Assembly: GCF_020023735.2 (NCBI RefSeq) | Contig: NZ_CP076444.2 | Span: 62,001-126,000, forward strand | Source of the DNA: Mycoavidus sp. HKI | GTDB taxonomy: Bacteria; Pseudomonadota; Gammaproteobacteria; Burkholderiales; Burkholderiaceae | DNA length: 64,000 nt | Direction: 5' to 3' | Shown: piece after piece, positions 18,744-32,400 of the stretch | Position numbering within the stretch: the stretch's first letter is position 1 | Layout: each line of letters starts with the position of its first letter | Notes under the pieces: model-generated | Database searches by the model: none | What the model was told of the DNA's origin: nothing | What the model saw: the letters and a program-made list of their open reading frames with translations, nothing else | Made by a program: the position numbers and the translations under genes

Positions 18744-19286
18744 ATGGCGGAACTCGCTACACTCGCTCGCCCTTATGCTGAAGCGCTTTTTCAGGTGGCG
18801 CAAGGCAGTGACCTTGCCGCTTGGTCTGGCTGGTTGCAGCAATTGGCGCATATCGCTAGTTTGCCTGAAGTGCATGCAGTGGTAACTAACCCTAAGATAG
18901 AGCGTGCGCAAATTTACGAATTGCTGCTGTCGGGGGTGACTTTGCCTGCTGCTGAACAAGCCGGGCAGCTTAAAAACCTTGTGCAAATACTTACTGATAT
19001 GCACCGGCTTCATGTTTTAAATGAAATCGCGACACAGTTTGACGCACTGAAAAACGCCAGCGAAGGTGCTGCAGATGCGCTGATTACCAGTGCTTTTGAG
19101 CTTGAGGGCGAAGCGTTGTCAACATTGCTGGTCGCGCTAGAGCGCAAATTTGGCTGTAAGCTCAAGCCGCATGTGACAATAGACCCGGCTCTGATTGGCG
19201 GGATTTGCGTCACGGTTGGCGATAAAGTGCATGATACGTCAGTGCGCACACGGTTAGCGCAGATGCGTTCAGCGCTCACAGCATAG
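18744..19286 (+). CDS. atpH: F1Fo ATP synthase subunit delta
   Basis: The 180-residue soluble subunit connects the b-subunit stalk to the top of the alpha/beta hexamer. The N-terminus [17 protein letters not shown] and the C-terminal [25 protein letters not shown] are typical OSCP/delta motifs. It is translated almost directly after atpF and followed by atpA after 39 bp. Confidence 0.96.
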   Translation: MAELATLARPYAEALFQVAQGSDLAAWSGWLQQLAHIASLPEVHAVVTNPKIERAQIYELLLSGVTLPAAEQAGQLKNLVQILTDMHRLHVLNEIATQFDALKNASEGAADALITSAFELEGEALSTLLVALERKFGCKLKPHVTIDPALIGGICVTVGDKVHDTSVRTRLAQMRSALTA

Positions 19287-19325
19287 CAGATGGCTTTCAC
19301 AGAATTGAATGATTAGGAGCAAAAT

Positions 19326-20864
<1,539 letters not shown>

Positions 20865-20946
20865 GGTCTCTGATGCGCAAAATGCGGAGCATAGAAGGCT
20901 GGGCGCACGCAAGAGCTGGCTTTCAAAGCAAAATCAGGAGTGATGA

Positions 20947-21864
20947 ATGGCGGGCATGAAAGAAATTCGCGGCCAGATCAAAAGTGTCCAAAACACGAGT
21001 AAGATCACCAAAGCGATGGAAATGGTGGCGGCCTCAAAGATGCGCCGGGCGCAAGAGCGTATGCGCGCGGCTCGTCCCTATGCTGAAAAAGTACGAGAGA
21101 TTGCGGCTCATATGAGTCAGGCGAGTCTCGAATACAAGCACCCGTTCATCACGCAAAATCAAGCTGCCAAGCAAGCCGGCGTCATTCTGGTGACAACCGA
21201 TAAAGGGTTGTGCGGCGGTATGAATACAAATATTTTGCGTGCCGCGGTGGCAAAGTTTAAAACGCTTGAAGCGCAAGGTTTGCGGATTGAAGCCACTGCA
21301 ATTGGTGGCAAGGGCTTTGGTTTTTTGAGCCGTATGGGCGTCAAAATAACCTCGCATGTGGTGCAGTTGGGCGACACCCCGCACCTGGAAAAATTAATTG
21401 GCGCGGTTAAAGTACAGCTTGACGCTTATGCCCAAGGCAAGCTCAATGCAGTGTACCTAGCCTACACTCGTTTCGTTAATACAATGAAACAAGAACCGGT
21501 GATCGAGCAGTTATTGCCGTTGGCCGGTGAGCGATTTAGCCAGCGTAGTGAGCATAATGTGACGCCGCTTACGGCGCAGCATATTGCGCAGGCTAGTCAG
21601 CCTCATGCATGGGACTACCTTTACGAGCCAGACGCGCAAGCGGTGGTCGATGAATTGCTGCTACGTTATGTCGAGACGCTAGTTTATCAAGCCGTAGCGG
21701 AAAATATGGCGTCTGAACAGTCGGCCCGTATGGTTGCGATGAAAGCAGCCTCGGATAATGCCAAGACGGTGATCAACGATTTGCAGTTGGTCTACAACAA
21801 AAGCCGCCAAGCCGCCATTACGAAGGAATTGTCCGAAATTGTAAGTGGTGCGGCAGCGGTTTAA
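20947..21864 (+). CDS. atpG: F1Fo ATP synthase subunit gamma
   Basis: The 305-residue central rotor shaft has N-terminal helix [33 protein letters not shown] and C-terminal helix [25 protein letters not shown], the two strands of the coiled coil. Length is slightly longer than E. coli, as is usual in Burkholderiales. The start ATG 20947 is preceded by AGGAG. The 82-bp gap after atpA is longer than elsewhere in the operon but holds nothing recognisable. Confidence 0.97.
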   Translation: MAGMKEIRGQIKSVQNTSKITKAMEMVAASKMRRAQERMRAARPYAEKVREIAAHMSQASLEYKHPFITQNQAAKQAGVILVTTDKGLCGGMNTNILRAAVAKFKTLEAQGLRIEATAIGGKGFGFLSRMGVKITSHVVQLGDTPHLEKLIGAVKVQLDAYAQGKLNAVYLAYTRFVNTMKQEPVIEQLLPLAGERFSQRSEHNVTPLTAQHIAQASQPHAWDYLYEPDAQAVVDELLLRYVETLVYQAVAENMASEQSARMVAMKAASDNAKTVINDLQLVYNKSRQAAITKELSEIVSGAAAV

Positions 21865-21906
21865 CGGTCTTTTGTAATGGCCCAAAACATGATCTGATGG
21901 GCATAG

Positions 21907-23340
<1,434 letters not shown>

Positions 23341-23364
23341 AGCGGGTTTCACGCAGGAATTTAT

Positions 23365-23784
23365 ATGGCAACCATCAAAGTAGACGTCGTCAGCGCCGAG
23401 GAGCAAATCTTCTCGGGGCAGGCGCAATTTGTTGCACTTCCGGGCGAAGAAGGTGAGTTGGGTATTTTGCCTGGCCATGTCCCATTACTGACTCGGATCC
23501 GTCCTGGCGCAGTGCGGATTGAGTTGGAGGGTGGCGCTGAAGAGTTTATCTTTGTCGCTGGCGGCATACTTGAGGTTCAACCGGGCGTGGTGACTGTGTT
23601 AGCTGATACAGCCATTCGCGGCCAAGACCTTGATCAAGCAAAAGCTGAGCAAGCGCGCCGCGAGGCTGAAGAGGCCCTACAAAATACGGGTTCAAACGTT
23701 GAATATGCGACGGCCCAAGCGGAGTTGGCTTATGCGGCAGCTCAGTTAGCCGCTATTCAGCGATTACGTCGGAATCGAAGTTAG
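23365..23784 (+). CDS. atpC: F1Fo ATP synthase subunit epsilon
   Basis: The 139-residue protein has an N-terminal beta-sandwich ([33 protein letters not shown]) and a C-terminal helical hairpin. It couples rotation to catalysis and can inhibit ATP hydrolysis. It is the last gene of the operon. Downstream is a short palindrome, TTAACT-N5-AGTTAA (23814-23830), not a clear terminator. Confidence 0.97.
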   Translation: MATIKVDVVSAEEQIFSGQAQFVALPGEEGELGILPGHVPLLTRIRPGAVRIELEGGAEEFIFVAGGILEVQPGVVTVLADTAIRGQDLDQAKAEQARREAEEALQNTGSNVEYATAQAELAYAAAQLAAIQRLRRNRS

Positions 23785-23813
23785 CTTGCGCACCTCTTAA
23801 ATTTGGTTTAATA

Positions 23814-23830
23814 TTAACTCGTTAAGTTAA
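23814..23830. promoter_or_regulatory. Small palindrome between atpC and the repeat protein gene
   Basis: TTAACT and AGTTAA are separated by five bases, about 45 bp before the next start codon. It could be an operator for the downstream gene. Confidence 0.3.
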
Positions 23831-23876
23831 CATTTCTGTCTCTATGAGCGACAGAAAATCTTATATGAGTTGAAAA

Positions 23877-24167
23877 ATGCCACATACGCTAGATTTGAGA
23901 GAACTACAGGGGGCAATGGCTCTTGTAGTTTTTGACACGCTGAAATTTGTCAAACATGAGATGTTACGCAAGGACTTGGATGCCAAGCATGAGATATTGC
24001 GCAGGGACTTGAATGCCAAGCATGAGATGTTGCGTAAAGATATGCATGCGATGGCAGAGCGTTTTGACGCTAAGCTCGATAAATTTGGACTCACTCTAAC
24101 CATTAGACTGACATTCATTATGATTGGCGTAATGAGTGCTGCCGTCACGCTCAATAAACTCTTTTGA
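23877..24167 (+). CDS. Small coiled-coil membrane protein with three 11-residue repeats
   Basis: The 96-residue protein is not confidently assigned; the layout resembles DUF1640/CCDC90-like coiled-coil proteins. Residues 26-58 are three tandem 11-residue units of the form KHE(M/I)LR(K/R)D(L/M)xA, encoded by three 33-bp repeats (23952-24050). A further helix follows (RFDAKLDKF). A hydrophobic segment at about 71-90 suggests a C-terminal tail anchor. Eleven-residue periodicity suggests a right-handed coiled coil. It sits alone between the atp operon and fumC, and its function is unknown. Confidence 0.6.
   Translation: MPHTLDLRELQGAMALVVFDTLKFVKHEMLRKDLDAKHEILRRDLNAKHEMLRKDMHAMAERFDAKLDKFGLTLTIRLTFIMIGVMSAAVTLNKLF
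23952..24050 (+). repeat. Three tandem 33-bp coding repeats
   Basis: Each unit starts AAGCATGAGAT or AAACATGAGAT and encodes one 11-residue helical repeat. The copies differ at several positions, so they are not a recent expansion. Confidence 0.75.
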
Positions 24168-24238
24168 ATAAGTTTGAAGCCTTTTGAGTCGGTATATAAT
24201 GTTCGGCTTGTTCTTCTTAGCCGTCCAGACTTCCGCAC

Positions 24239-25636
24239 ATGAAAGAAAAAACTCGCATTGAACGTGACACATTTGGTGACATCGCTGTACCTGCCGCTCG
24301 CTTATGGGGTGCACAGACGCAACGCTCACGGCACAATTTCAAAATCTCAAATGAAAAACAAGCGCCTGAATTGATTCGAGCGCTCGCCCAGGTTAAACGC
24401 GCAGCCGCCACCGTGAATCATGCGCTTGATCTATTACCTGCTGATAAAACGAATGCCATTGTTCAGGCTGCTGACGAAATCATCGCCGGCCTGCACCCTG
24501 ATGAATTTCCGTTGGTGGTCTGGCAAACGGGTTCAGGCACTCAGACGAATATGAATCTGAATGAGGTGATTGCGAACCGTGCGAGTGAATTAACGGGCGG
24601 CGAGCGCGGAGAGGCGCGTAAGATCCATCCGAATGATGACGTCAATCGAGGGCAATCGTCCAATGATGTCTTCCCAACCGCGATGCATGTTGCGGCTGCG
24701 GATGGGATTGCGAATACATTATTGCCGGCCTTAAAAACGCTGCGTGATACATTGGCGGCGAAGGCGCAGGCTTTTACGGATATCGTTAAAATCGGGCGCA
24801 CCCACTTACAAGATGCGACGCCGCTTACGCTTGGTCAAGAATTCTCTGGTTATGTGGCACAGCTTGAGCAGGGAATGCGCCATTTGGCGGCGGCTCTGCC
24901 TCATTTGTATGAGCTCGCTTTGGGCGGTACCGCCGTTGGCACTGGCCTCAATGCGCACCCAGCTTTTGCCGATAAAGTTGCCGCAGAAATTAGCTCACTC
25001 ACCGGCCTTCCCTTTGTCAGCGCACCCAATAAATTTGAAGTCATGGCGGCGGCTGATGCACTGGTGCATGCGCATGGCGCGCTGAAGACCGTGGCTGCCG
25101 GTTTGATGAAAATCACCAATGATATCCGTTGGCTAGCGAGTGGGCCGCGTTGTGGCTTGGGTGAATTGTTGATTCCAGAAAATGAGCCGGGTAGCTCAAT
25201 CATGCCGGGCAAAGTTAACCCAACCCAGGCAGAAGCCGTGACCATGTTGTGCTGCCAAGTATTTGGTAATGACGTGGCAGTCAACTTCGGTGGCGCAAGC
25301 GGTAATTTTGAATTGAATGTATTCAGGCCCATGATTGCGCATAACGTGTTGCAATCGATTCGGTTACTCGCAGATGGCGCGCAAAGCTTTAACGACCACT
25401 GTGCTATTGGCATTGAACCAAACCGTGACCGTATTGATGCGTTGTTAAACGAATCCTTGATGTTGGTTACCGCCCTAAACCCACATATCGGCTATGACAA
25501 AGCAGCACAAATCGCGAAAAAAGCCCACCGTGAAGGCACCACTTTAAAAGTCGCGGCGCTGGCTCTTGGCCATGTCAGCGAGGCTGAGTTCGATGCCTGG
25601 GTACAGCCACGCAAGATGGTTGGCAACAAGCATTGA
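24239..25636 (+). CDS. fumC: Class II fumarate hydratase (fumarase C)
   Basis: The 465-residue enzyme of the citric acid cycle interconverts fumarate and malate. The family signature [13 protein letters not shown] is present, as are [10 protein letters not shown] and the substrate-binding [12 protein letters not shown]. The N-terminus [23 protein letters not shown] is typical. The enzyme needs no iron-sulfur cluster, unlike class I fumarases. No clear ribosome site precedes ATG 24239, but the start agrees with the family. A hairpin follows 13 bp after the stop. Confidence 0.97.
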   Translation: MKEKTRIERDTFGDIAVPAARLWGAQTQRSRHNFKISNEKQAPELIRALAQVKRAAATVNHALDLLPADKTNAIVQAADEIIAGLHPDEFPLVVWQTGSGTQTNMNLNEVIANRASELTGGERGEARKIHPNDDVNRGQSSNDVFPTAMHVAAADGIANTLLPALKTLRDTLAAKAQAFTDIVKIGRTHLQDATPLTLGQEFSGYVAQLEQGMRHLAAALPHLYELALGGTAVGTGLNAHPAFADKVAAEISSLTGLPFVSAPNKFEVMAAADALVHAHGALKTVAAGLMKITNDIRWLASGPRCGLGELLIPENEPGSSIMPGKVNPTQAEAVTMLCCQVFGNDVAVNFGGASGNFELNVFRPMIAHNVLQSIRLLADGAQSFNDHCAIGIEPNRDRIDALLNESLMLVTALNPHIGYDKAAQIAKKAHREGTTLKVAALALGHVSEAEFDAWVQPRKMVGNKH

Positions 25637-25643
25637 CTAGAAT

Positions 25644-25668
25644 AAAAAAGCGGGCCTAAGAGGCCCGC
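25644..25668 (-). terminator. GC-rich hairpin after fumC
   Basis: GCGGGCCT and AGGCCCGC pair perfectly around a three-base loop (25650-25668). The A tract lies before the stem (25644-25649), so as an intrinsic terminator with a T tract it works best on the minus strand, although the flanking genes are on the plus strand. It may still slow plus-strand transcription. Confidence 0.5.
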
Positions 25669-25780
25669 TGAAGCCTCACGCTACGGGGTTAGCGTTGAGG
25701 ACGACCAACCGTTACTGCACATCTGTGCTGAAACCGTTAGTGGCATTCTGGTGGATTTAAGCGGTTTTAGGAGTAATAAA

Positions 25781-26884
25781 ATGTTGCAGTCTGTATCAAA
25801 CGATACGTTCTTACGTGCGCTTAAACGCGAGCCCACCGACCATACGCCGGTTTGGTTAATGCGCCAGGCGGGTCGCTATCTGCCTGAATACAACCGCATA
25901 CGCGCCCGCGCTGGCAGTTTTCTGGCACTGGCGAAAAATCCTGACTACGCTACTGAAGTGACATTACAGCCACTAGAGCGTTACCCTCTTGATGCGGCGA
26001 TTCTTTTTTCGGACATTTTGACTATTCCTGATGCGATGGGGCTTGGTCTAAGCTTTGAAACCGGTGAAGGCCCGCGTTTTGCCCGTCCGCTGCGGACCGA
26101 AGCTGATATCGCGCGGCTGGCGGTACCGGCAATTGATTCGACCCTGTCTTATGTGACCGATGCCGTTACCCAGATCCGGCGCGCGCTGACTAATGCCAAT
26201 GGCCAGCAGCGCGTACCGCTGATAGGTTTTTCTGGTAGTCCGTGGACGCTTGCTTGTTACATGGTCGAAGGCGGCGGCTCTGACAATTTTCGTCTGGTTA
26301 AAGCGATGCTCTATCAGCATCCGGCTTGGTTGCACCGCATACTTGAGATTAATGCGCAGGCTGTCGCGGCGTATCTCAATGCGCAAATCGAGGCGGGAGC
26401 GCAAGCTGTGATGATCTTCGATACCTGGGGCGGAGCGTTGGCTGATGGTAAATTTCAGCAGTTTTCTCTGGCCTATACTAGAGCTGTTATCCAAAACCTA
26501 AAGCGTGAACATAATGGTGAGCAAGTACCGGTGATTGTGTTTACTAAAGGTGGTGGCCAATGGCTAGAGGAAATTGCGGCTATTGGTGCGCAGGCGGTTG
26601 GTCTTGACTGGACGGTGAATCTTGCCCACGCCCGTGAGCGTGTTGGCCATCGTGTGGCCTTACAGGGCAACCTCGATCCAACGGTGCTATTTGCCTCGCC
26701 GGCTGCCATTCGTGCCGAAGTGCGTTCAATCCTGGATAGTTATGGCGATCAGGCCGGCCATATTTTCAATCTTGGCCATGGTATCTTGCCCTTAACGCCT
26801 CCTGAGCATGTGGCTGAAATGGTCGATGAAGTTCATTCTTATAGCCGCTCATTGCGCGAAGTCGGCGCCGAGCCTAAGTCTTGA
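25781..26884 (+). CDS. hemE: Uroporphyrinogen decarboxylase
   Basis: The 367-residue enzyme of haem synthesis removes four carboxyl groups from uroporphyrinogen III. Family motifs are [16 protein letters not shown] near the N-terminus, [19 protein letters not shown] and the C-terminal [18 protein letters not shown] 25781 follows TAGGAG by six bases; an in-frame GTG at 25751 has no such site. It appears monocistronic and is followed by a clear terminator. Confidence 0.97.
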   Translation: MLQSVSNDTFLRALKREPTDHTPVWLMRQAGRYLPEYNRIRARAGSFLALAKNPDYATEVTLQPLERYPLDAAILFSDILTIPDAMGLGLSFETGEGPRFARPLRTEADIARLAVPAIDSTLSYVTDAVTQIRRALTNANGQQRVPLIGFSGSPWTLACYMVEGGGSDNFRLVKAMLYQHPAWLHRILEINAQAVAAYLNAQIEAGAQAVMIFDTWGGALADGKFQQFSLAYTRAVIQNLKREHNGEQVPVIVFTKGGGQWLEEIAAIGAQAVGLDWTVNLAHARERVGHRVALQGNLDPTVLFASPAAIRAEVRSILDSYGDQAGHIFNLGHGILPLTPPEHVAEMVDEVHSYSRSLREVGAEPKS

Positions 26885-27266
26885 ATGAGTACTCAGTCGG
26901 TTCCTAGGTAGATTCTATCAGGGGATAGGCCGATTGGCTAAGTGAGTGACTTATACACAATTAGCCCGCCTATTGCAAGAGGCGGGTCAAATTTTTTATA
27001 AATGGCAAAAGAGTACCGTTGTCTTTTTCTAAGTGGTTGATTAATAAGGATTTGTGAAAATTGCTTCGAAACTGGGCAAACTAAGGTAAAGCCTTTGTCT
27101 TGGCCTTTTCAGCGGCTAAAGAGCGAGTTTTCAACAAAGTTATCCACAGGATTTGTGGAAAGCTCAAAAAAAGCCAAGAAATCCGGTAGTTAGCTGTTTA
27201 TTGTATGCATTACTTTAAATTTGATCTGTTGATTTCGTATATCAAACGCGTCGTTTTGGAGATTGC
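26885..27266. other. Intergenic region hemE-priA
   Basis: It contains the hemE terminator near 26965. Further on, a DnaA-box match TTATCCACA at 27140 faces an imperfect partner TGTGGAAAG at 27154. No gene is seen. Confidence 0.5.
26965..26997 (+). terminator. Intrinsic terminator after hemE
   Basis: CCCGCCT (26965-26971) pairs with AGGCGGG (26980-26986) around an eight-base loop. A run of six Ts follows at 26992. Confidence 0.85.
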
Positions 27267-29363
27267 GTGCAAACCTCTGTAATGAGTCGCTTAATTGTTC
27301 GTGTCGCCTTAGACCAACCTATCCCAACGCTGTTTGATTACCTTTGCACTATTTTGCCGGCGCCTCAACCCGGTCAGTTGGTGTCTGTACCGTTTGGTAG
27401 GCGGTCCTTAGTCGGATTAGTATGTGAGGTGGTCGAACATAGTGACATACCCACTGAACGCTTACGTACGCTCGAGGCTATTTGGGCTGATTGTCCGCCG
27501 CTGTCAACTCAATGGTTGGCATTATTGGCCTTTGCCGCTGATTATTACCAACGCTCACTAGGTGAAGTCGCATTACCATCGCTGCCGCCAGCGCTACGCA
27601 ATGCAAAACGCTGGCAGCGGCTGTTGATCCCGGCTTCTCTCGTACCGTTAAGTGGCGAGCCTAAGGCTGGTGCGCCAGCCGTTCTCCCCATCATGGCGGA
27701 CGCCCAAGCACCGCTCATTGTGGAGCGTACTCTAACCCCTGAGCAAACGGAGGTGTTGCGCACGCTAAATTCAGCGCGAGGTTTTTCCCCTTTTTTACTA
27801 TATGGGATAACGGGTAGCGGTAAGACGGAAGTCTACTTGCAAATGGTGGCCGGTTTGTTGGCGCGTGACCCTTTGGCTCAGGTGCTGGTGTTGGTACCTG
27901 AAATTAATCTAACGCCCCAATTTGAAAAGGCCTTCCGAGCGCGCTTTTCGGCTTGGCCCGCGCAAGCCATTGTCACTTTGCACAGTGGTTTAGCCGAAGG
28001 TGTGCGTGCGCGGCATTGGCTGGCCGCACATACAGGGCAGGCGCGTATCGTGTTGGGGACCCGGCTAGCCGTGTTAGCGTCGTTGCCAAGGCTGTCGTTG
28101 ATTGTCGTGGATGAAGAGCATGAAGCGGCTTATAAACAGCAAGAAGGGTTGCGTTATTCTGCGCGTGATTTGGCCGTTTGGCGTGCGAAACAACTGAATA
28201 TTCCAATTGTGCTGGGCTCGGCGACACCGTCGCTTGAAAGCTGGCAGCAAGTTGCACAGGGCCGCTATACCCGGCTAACGCTGACGCAGCGCGCGCATAC
28301 CGAGGCAGTGCTGCCAACGGTGCGTTTGGTCAATATGGGCGCTAACAGTCACACGGCTCATGCCCCAAACTCAGGGCTGTCATCCTCTCTGGTTAAGGCG
28401 CTGCAGGAACGCTTAGTACGGGGCGAGCAAAGTCTGATTTTTTTAAACCGGCGTGGCTATGCGCCCGTACTTGCTTGCGATGCATGCGGCTGGGTCGCCG
28501 GTTGTGTGCGCTGCAGTGCTTATACTGTGCTGCATAAGCTTGAACGGAAATTACGCTGTCACCATTGCGGTTGGCAAGCCCCTATCATGCGTGCTTGCCC
28601 GGACTGTGGCAATCTTGATTTAGCTCCGCTCGGGCGAGGCACACAAAAAATTGAAGAGACTCTCGCCGCGATTTTGCCGACAGCTCGGATTTTACGCATT
28701 GATGCGGATAGTACGCGCCGCAAAGGAAGTGCGCAGGCGTTATTCGCAGAGGTACATGCAGGTGAGGCGGATATTCTAGTTGGCACGCAAATGATCGCAA
28801 AAGGACATGATTTCAAGCGGGTGACCCTGGTAGGCGTATTGAATCCGGATACGGCGCTGTTTTCGCATGATTTTCGAGCGAGCGAGCGGCTCTTTGCCCA
28901 GTTAATGCAAGTCAGCGGACGGTCAGGTCGCACCGGTCAAGGTGAGGTCCTGCTGCAAACGCGTTATCCGCAGCATCCTCTGTATGAAGCGCTGGCCCGG
29001 CATGACTATGCGGGTTTTGCTGCGACGACCCTTGCGGAGCGGCGGCAGGCGCGTTTGCCGCCCTTTGTTTACCAAGCGCTACTCCGTGCTGAGGCCCGTA
29101 CCTTAGAAGCCGCACAGGCTTTTCTGATGCAAGGGATAGAATTGTTGAATGGTTTGTCTGGCGCTGAACGGGTAACATGTTATGACCCCGTACCCATGGC
29201 CGTAGTTAAAGTCATGAATGTACATCGGGCTCAATTGTTGCTTGAGAGTCCATCGCGCATCGCGTTGCAAAGCGCACTACATTTATGGCAGCCTCATTTG
29301 CGTACGCTCAAAGTCAAAGGGATTGTGCGCTGGTCGCTCGAAGTAGATCCGCTTGATATCTAA
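27267..29363 (+). CDS. priA: Primosomal replication-restart helicase PriA
   Basis: The 698-residue protein has an N-terminal DNA-binding domain and a superfamily 2 helicase core with Walker A GITGSGKTEVY and the DEEH box in VVDEEHEAAYKQQ. Two zinc clusters follow (CDACGW...CVRC and CHHCGW...CPDCG). It reloads the replisome at stalled forks. The chosen GTG start at 27267 follows GGAGATT; an ATG five codons later is possible. DnaA-box-like motifs lie 105-127 bp upstream. Confidence 0.96.
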   Translation: MQTSVMSRLIVRVALDQPIPTLFDYLCTILPAPQPGQLVSVPFGRRSLVGLVCEVVEHSDIPTERLRTLEAIWADCPPLSTQWLALLAFAADYYQRSLGEVALPSLPPALRNAKRWQRLLIPASLVPLSGEPKAGAPAVLPIMADAQAPLIVERTLTPEQTEVLRTLNSARGFSPFLLYGITGSGKTEVYLQMVAGLLARDPLAQVLVLVPEINLTPQFEKAFRARFSAWPAQAIVTLHSGLAEGVRARHWLAAHTGQARIVLGTRLAVLASLPRLSLIVVDEEHEAAYKQQEGLRYSARDLAVWRAKQLNIPIVLGSATPSLESWQQVAQGRYTRLTLTQRAHTEAVLPTVRLVNMGANSHTAHAPNSGLSSSLVKALQERLVRGEQSLIFLNRRGYAPVLACDACGWVAGCVRCSAYTVLHKLERKLRCHHCGWQAPIMRACPDCGNLDLAPLGRGTQKIEETLAAILPTARILRIDADSTRRKGSAQALFAEVHAGEADILVGTQMIAKGHDFKRVTLVGVLNPDTALFSHDFRASERLFAQLMQVSGRSGRTGQGEVLLQTRYPQHPLYEALARHDYAGFAATTLAERRQARLPPFVYQALLRAEARTLEAAQAFLMQGIELLNGLSGAERVTCYDPVPMAVVKVMNVHRAQLLLESPSRIALQSALHLWQPHLRTLKVKGIVRWSLEVDPLDI

Positions 29364-29471
29364 ATTAGGTTAGCCAGCTCTTTAGTAAGGACAAGTAAGT
29401 TTTTCTTTACTAAGCCAGATGGGTTAATTAAACTGGCCTAACTTTGCTTCTCATTCAAGAAACAAAAAAAG

Positions 29472-32400
29472 ATGCTGACACCTCTCAAGCAACCCCAATC
29501 GTCGCTACGTGCAGCCATTACAGCTGCCTACCGGCGCCCAGAAGCTGATTCCATTATCCCTCTTATTGATGCAGCCCATTTAACGGCTGAGCAAAGTGTT
29601 GCGGCGCGTACGCTTGCCGGTGAATTGGTTAAAGCGCTGCGTACTAAATCCGTGGGCGGCGGCATTAAAGAATTGCTTCACGAATTCTCCTTGTCGAGTC
29701 AAGAGGGGGTGGCTTTGATGTGCTTGGCCGAAGCGTTGCTACGTATTCCTGATAGCGCTGCGCGTGAAGCATTGATTCGAGATAAGATTAGCCACGGTGA
29801 CTGGAAATCGCATATCGCTCAAAAATCTTCGTTATTTGTGAATGCAGCGGCTTGGAGCTTAATGCTGAGCGGCAAATTAGTCGCGAGTCATAGTGAGATA
29901 GGTTTATTTGCTGCGCTTTCTCGACTGATTGGTAAAGGCTGCGAGCCATTGGTTCGCAAAGGGGTGGAGTTCGCCATACAACTGATGGGCGAACAGTTTG
30001 TGTGTGGTGAGACAATCGCTCAAGCACTGACCAACAGCCGCAAACTTGAAGCGCACAATTTTCTTTATTCATATGACATGCTGGGCGAGGCGGCGCTCAC
30101 AGACGAAGATGCCCAAGCTTATTTTACGGCTTATAAACAAGCCATTCACGCCATTGGCAAAGTAGCTGGGGCGCATGATATTTATGCTAAACCCGGTATT
30201 TCAATCAAATTGTCTGCGCTGCATCCACGCTATACGCGGGCGCAGAAAGATCGTGTTATGGCTGAACTCTTGCCACGCGTGCATGCTCTCGCCGCGCTTG
30301 CTCATCATTACAATATTGGGTTAAATATCGATGCCGAGGAAGCAGATCGATTGGAGCTGTCCCTTGATCTGTTAGAGGCGTTGTGTTTTGATCCGGCATT
30401 CGCAGGCTGGAACGGTTTAGGCTTTGTGATCCAGGCGTATCAGAAACGTTGCCCGTTTGTGATTGATTACTTAATTGATTTAGCCGTGCGCAGCCAGCGC
30501 CGGTTGATGGTGCGTTTGGTTAAAGGGGCGTATTGGGACAGCGAGATCAAGCGCGCGCAAATTGACGGGCTAGACGGATATCCGGTCTATACGCGTAAAA
30601 TCTATACGGATGTTTCTTACCTTGCCTGTGCCAGAAAAATGCTCGCCGCGCCAGCCGCGATCTATCCGCAATTTGCTACCCATAATGCTCATACACTGGC
30701 GGCCATTTACCATTTGGCCGGCCCGGATTATTACGCGGGCCAATATGAGTTTCAATGTCTATATGGCATGGGGGAGCCACTTTATGAAGCGCTCCATAAC
30801 CGCTGTGGCATAAAACGCCCATGCCGGATTTATGCGCCGGTGGGCATGTATGAAAGCTTACTGGCCTATTTGGTTAGGCGTTTGCTAGAAAATGGGGCCA
30901 ATACTTCATTTGTTAATCGCATCGCGGATGAAACAGTGACCCTTGATGAACTTATTGCCGATCCGATTGAAGAGGCTTTAAAGGTTACCCCGCTAGGGGC
31001 TGCCCACCCGAAAATTGTGTTGCCGCGTGATCTCTATAAGAATGAGCGCGTTAATTCAAGTGGCCTGGATTTATCGGACGAAAATCAGCTCGCTCGGCTA
31101 TCTTCTGTTTTGTACGCCAGCATGAATATGAAATGGCAGGCAGCGCCTATCCTGGGGGCGGACATAGAGATGGACGGGAATAGCCCGGTACGCAATAGTT
31201 TTAACCCCGCTAATAAAGGTGACATTGTCGGTACCATGATTGACGCTAGCGTAGCTGACGTGAAGGCTGCTCTGGCGCTTGCATGTGCCGCAGCGCCTGG
31301 TTGGCAAATGACGCTGCCGGTAGCGCGTGCAGCGTGTCTGACGCGGGCGGCCGATTTACTTGAAGCGCAAAAATATACGCTGATAAGTTTACTGGTGCGA
31401 GAAGCTGGTAAATCGCTGGCCAGCGCTGTGTCCGAAATACGTGAAGCGGTTGATTTCTTACGCTATTATGCGGCGCAAATCGACCATGAATTTTCCAACC
31501 AAACGCATCGCCCGCTTGGACCAATCGTTTGCATTAGCCCGTGGAATTTTCCGCTGGCAATTTTTATGGGACAAATTTCTGCTGCCTTGGCAGCGGGCAA
31601 TCCGGTGCTGGCAAAGCCTGCTGAACAGACGCCGCTGATTGCGGCGCAGGCGGTTCGGATCTTGCACGAAGCGGGAGTGCCGATTGGCGTCGTGCAGTTG
31701 TTGCCAGGCGCAGGCGAGACAGTGGGGGCAGCGCTGGTTGCTGATGAGCGCATTAGTGGCGTGATGTTTACCGGTTCAACAGAAGTGGCGAGGCTGATTG
31801 CGAGAACGCTGGCTACTCGGCTTGATGGTTATGGTAAACCGATTCCATTGATCGCCGAAACGGGTGGGCAAAATGCCATGATTGTGGATTCATCTGCGCT
31901 GGCCGAGCAAGTCGTCGCCGATGTTCTGGTGTCGGCGTTTGATTCGGCGGGCCAGCGTTGCTCCGCCCTGCGGGTTTTATGCGTGCAAGAGGAGGTTGCT
32001 GAGCGCATCTTGACGATGCTCAAAGGGGCCATGCAAGAGTTGGTGATCGGCAACCCGGGTTATCTGGCGACGGATGTTGGCCCAGTGATCGATGCGGCGG
32101 CTAAAGCGGCGCTTGAAAACCATATCGAGACCATGCGTGCCAAAGGGCATAAAGTGTTTCAGCCACGGTTGCTTGACGCCTCGGCCACTGGTGGTTTTTC
32201 TAATGGCACCTTCGTCTTGCCAACGTTGATTGAAATTGAATCAATCAATGAATTAAAGCATGAAGTATTTGGCCCCGTGTTGCATATTATCCGCTATCGC
32301 CGTCCGGCTCTTGATCTCTTACTTAAGGCGATTAACCGCACGGGCTATGGCCTAACGCTTGGCCTGCATACGCGGATTGATGAAACCATTACCTATGTCA

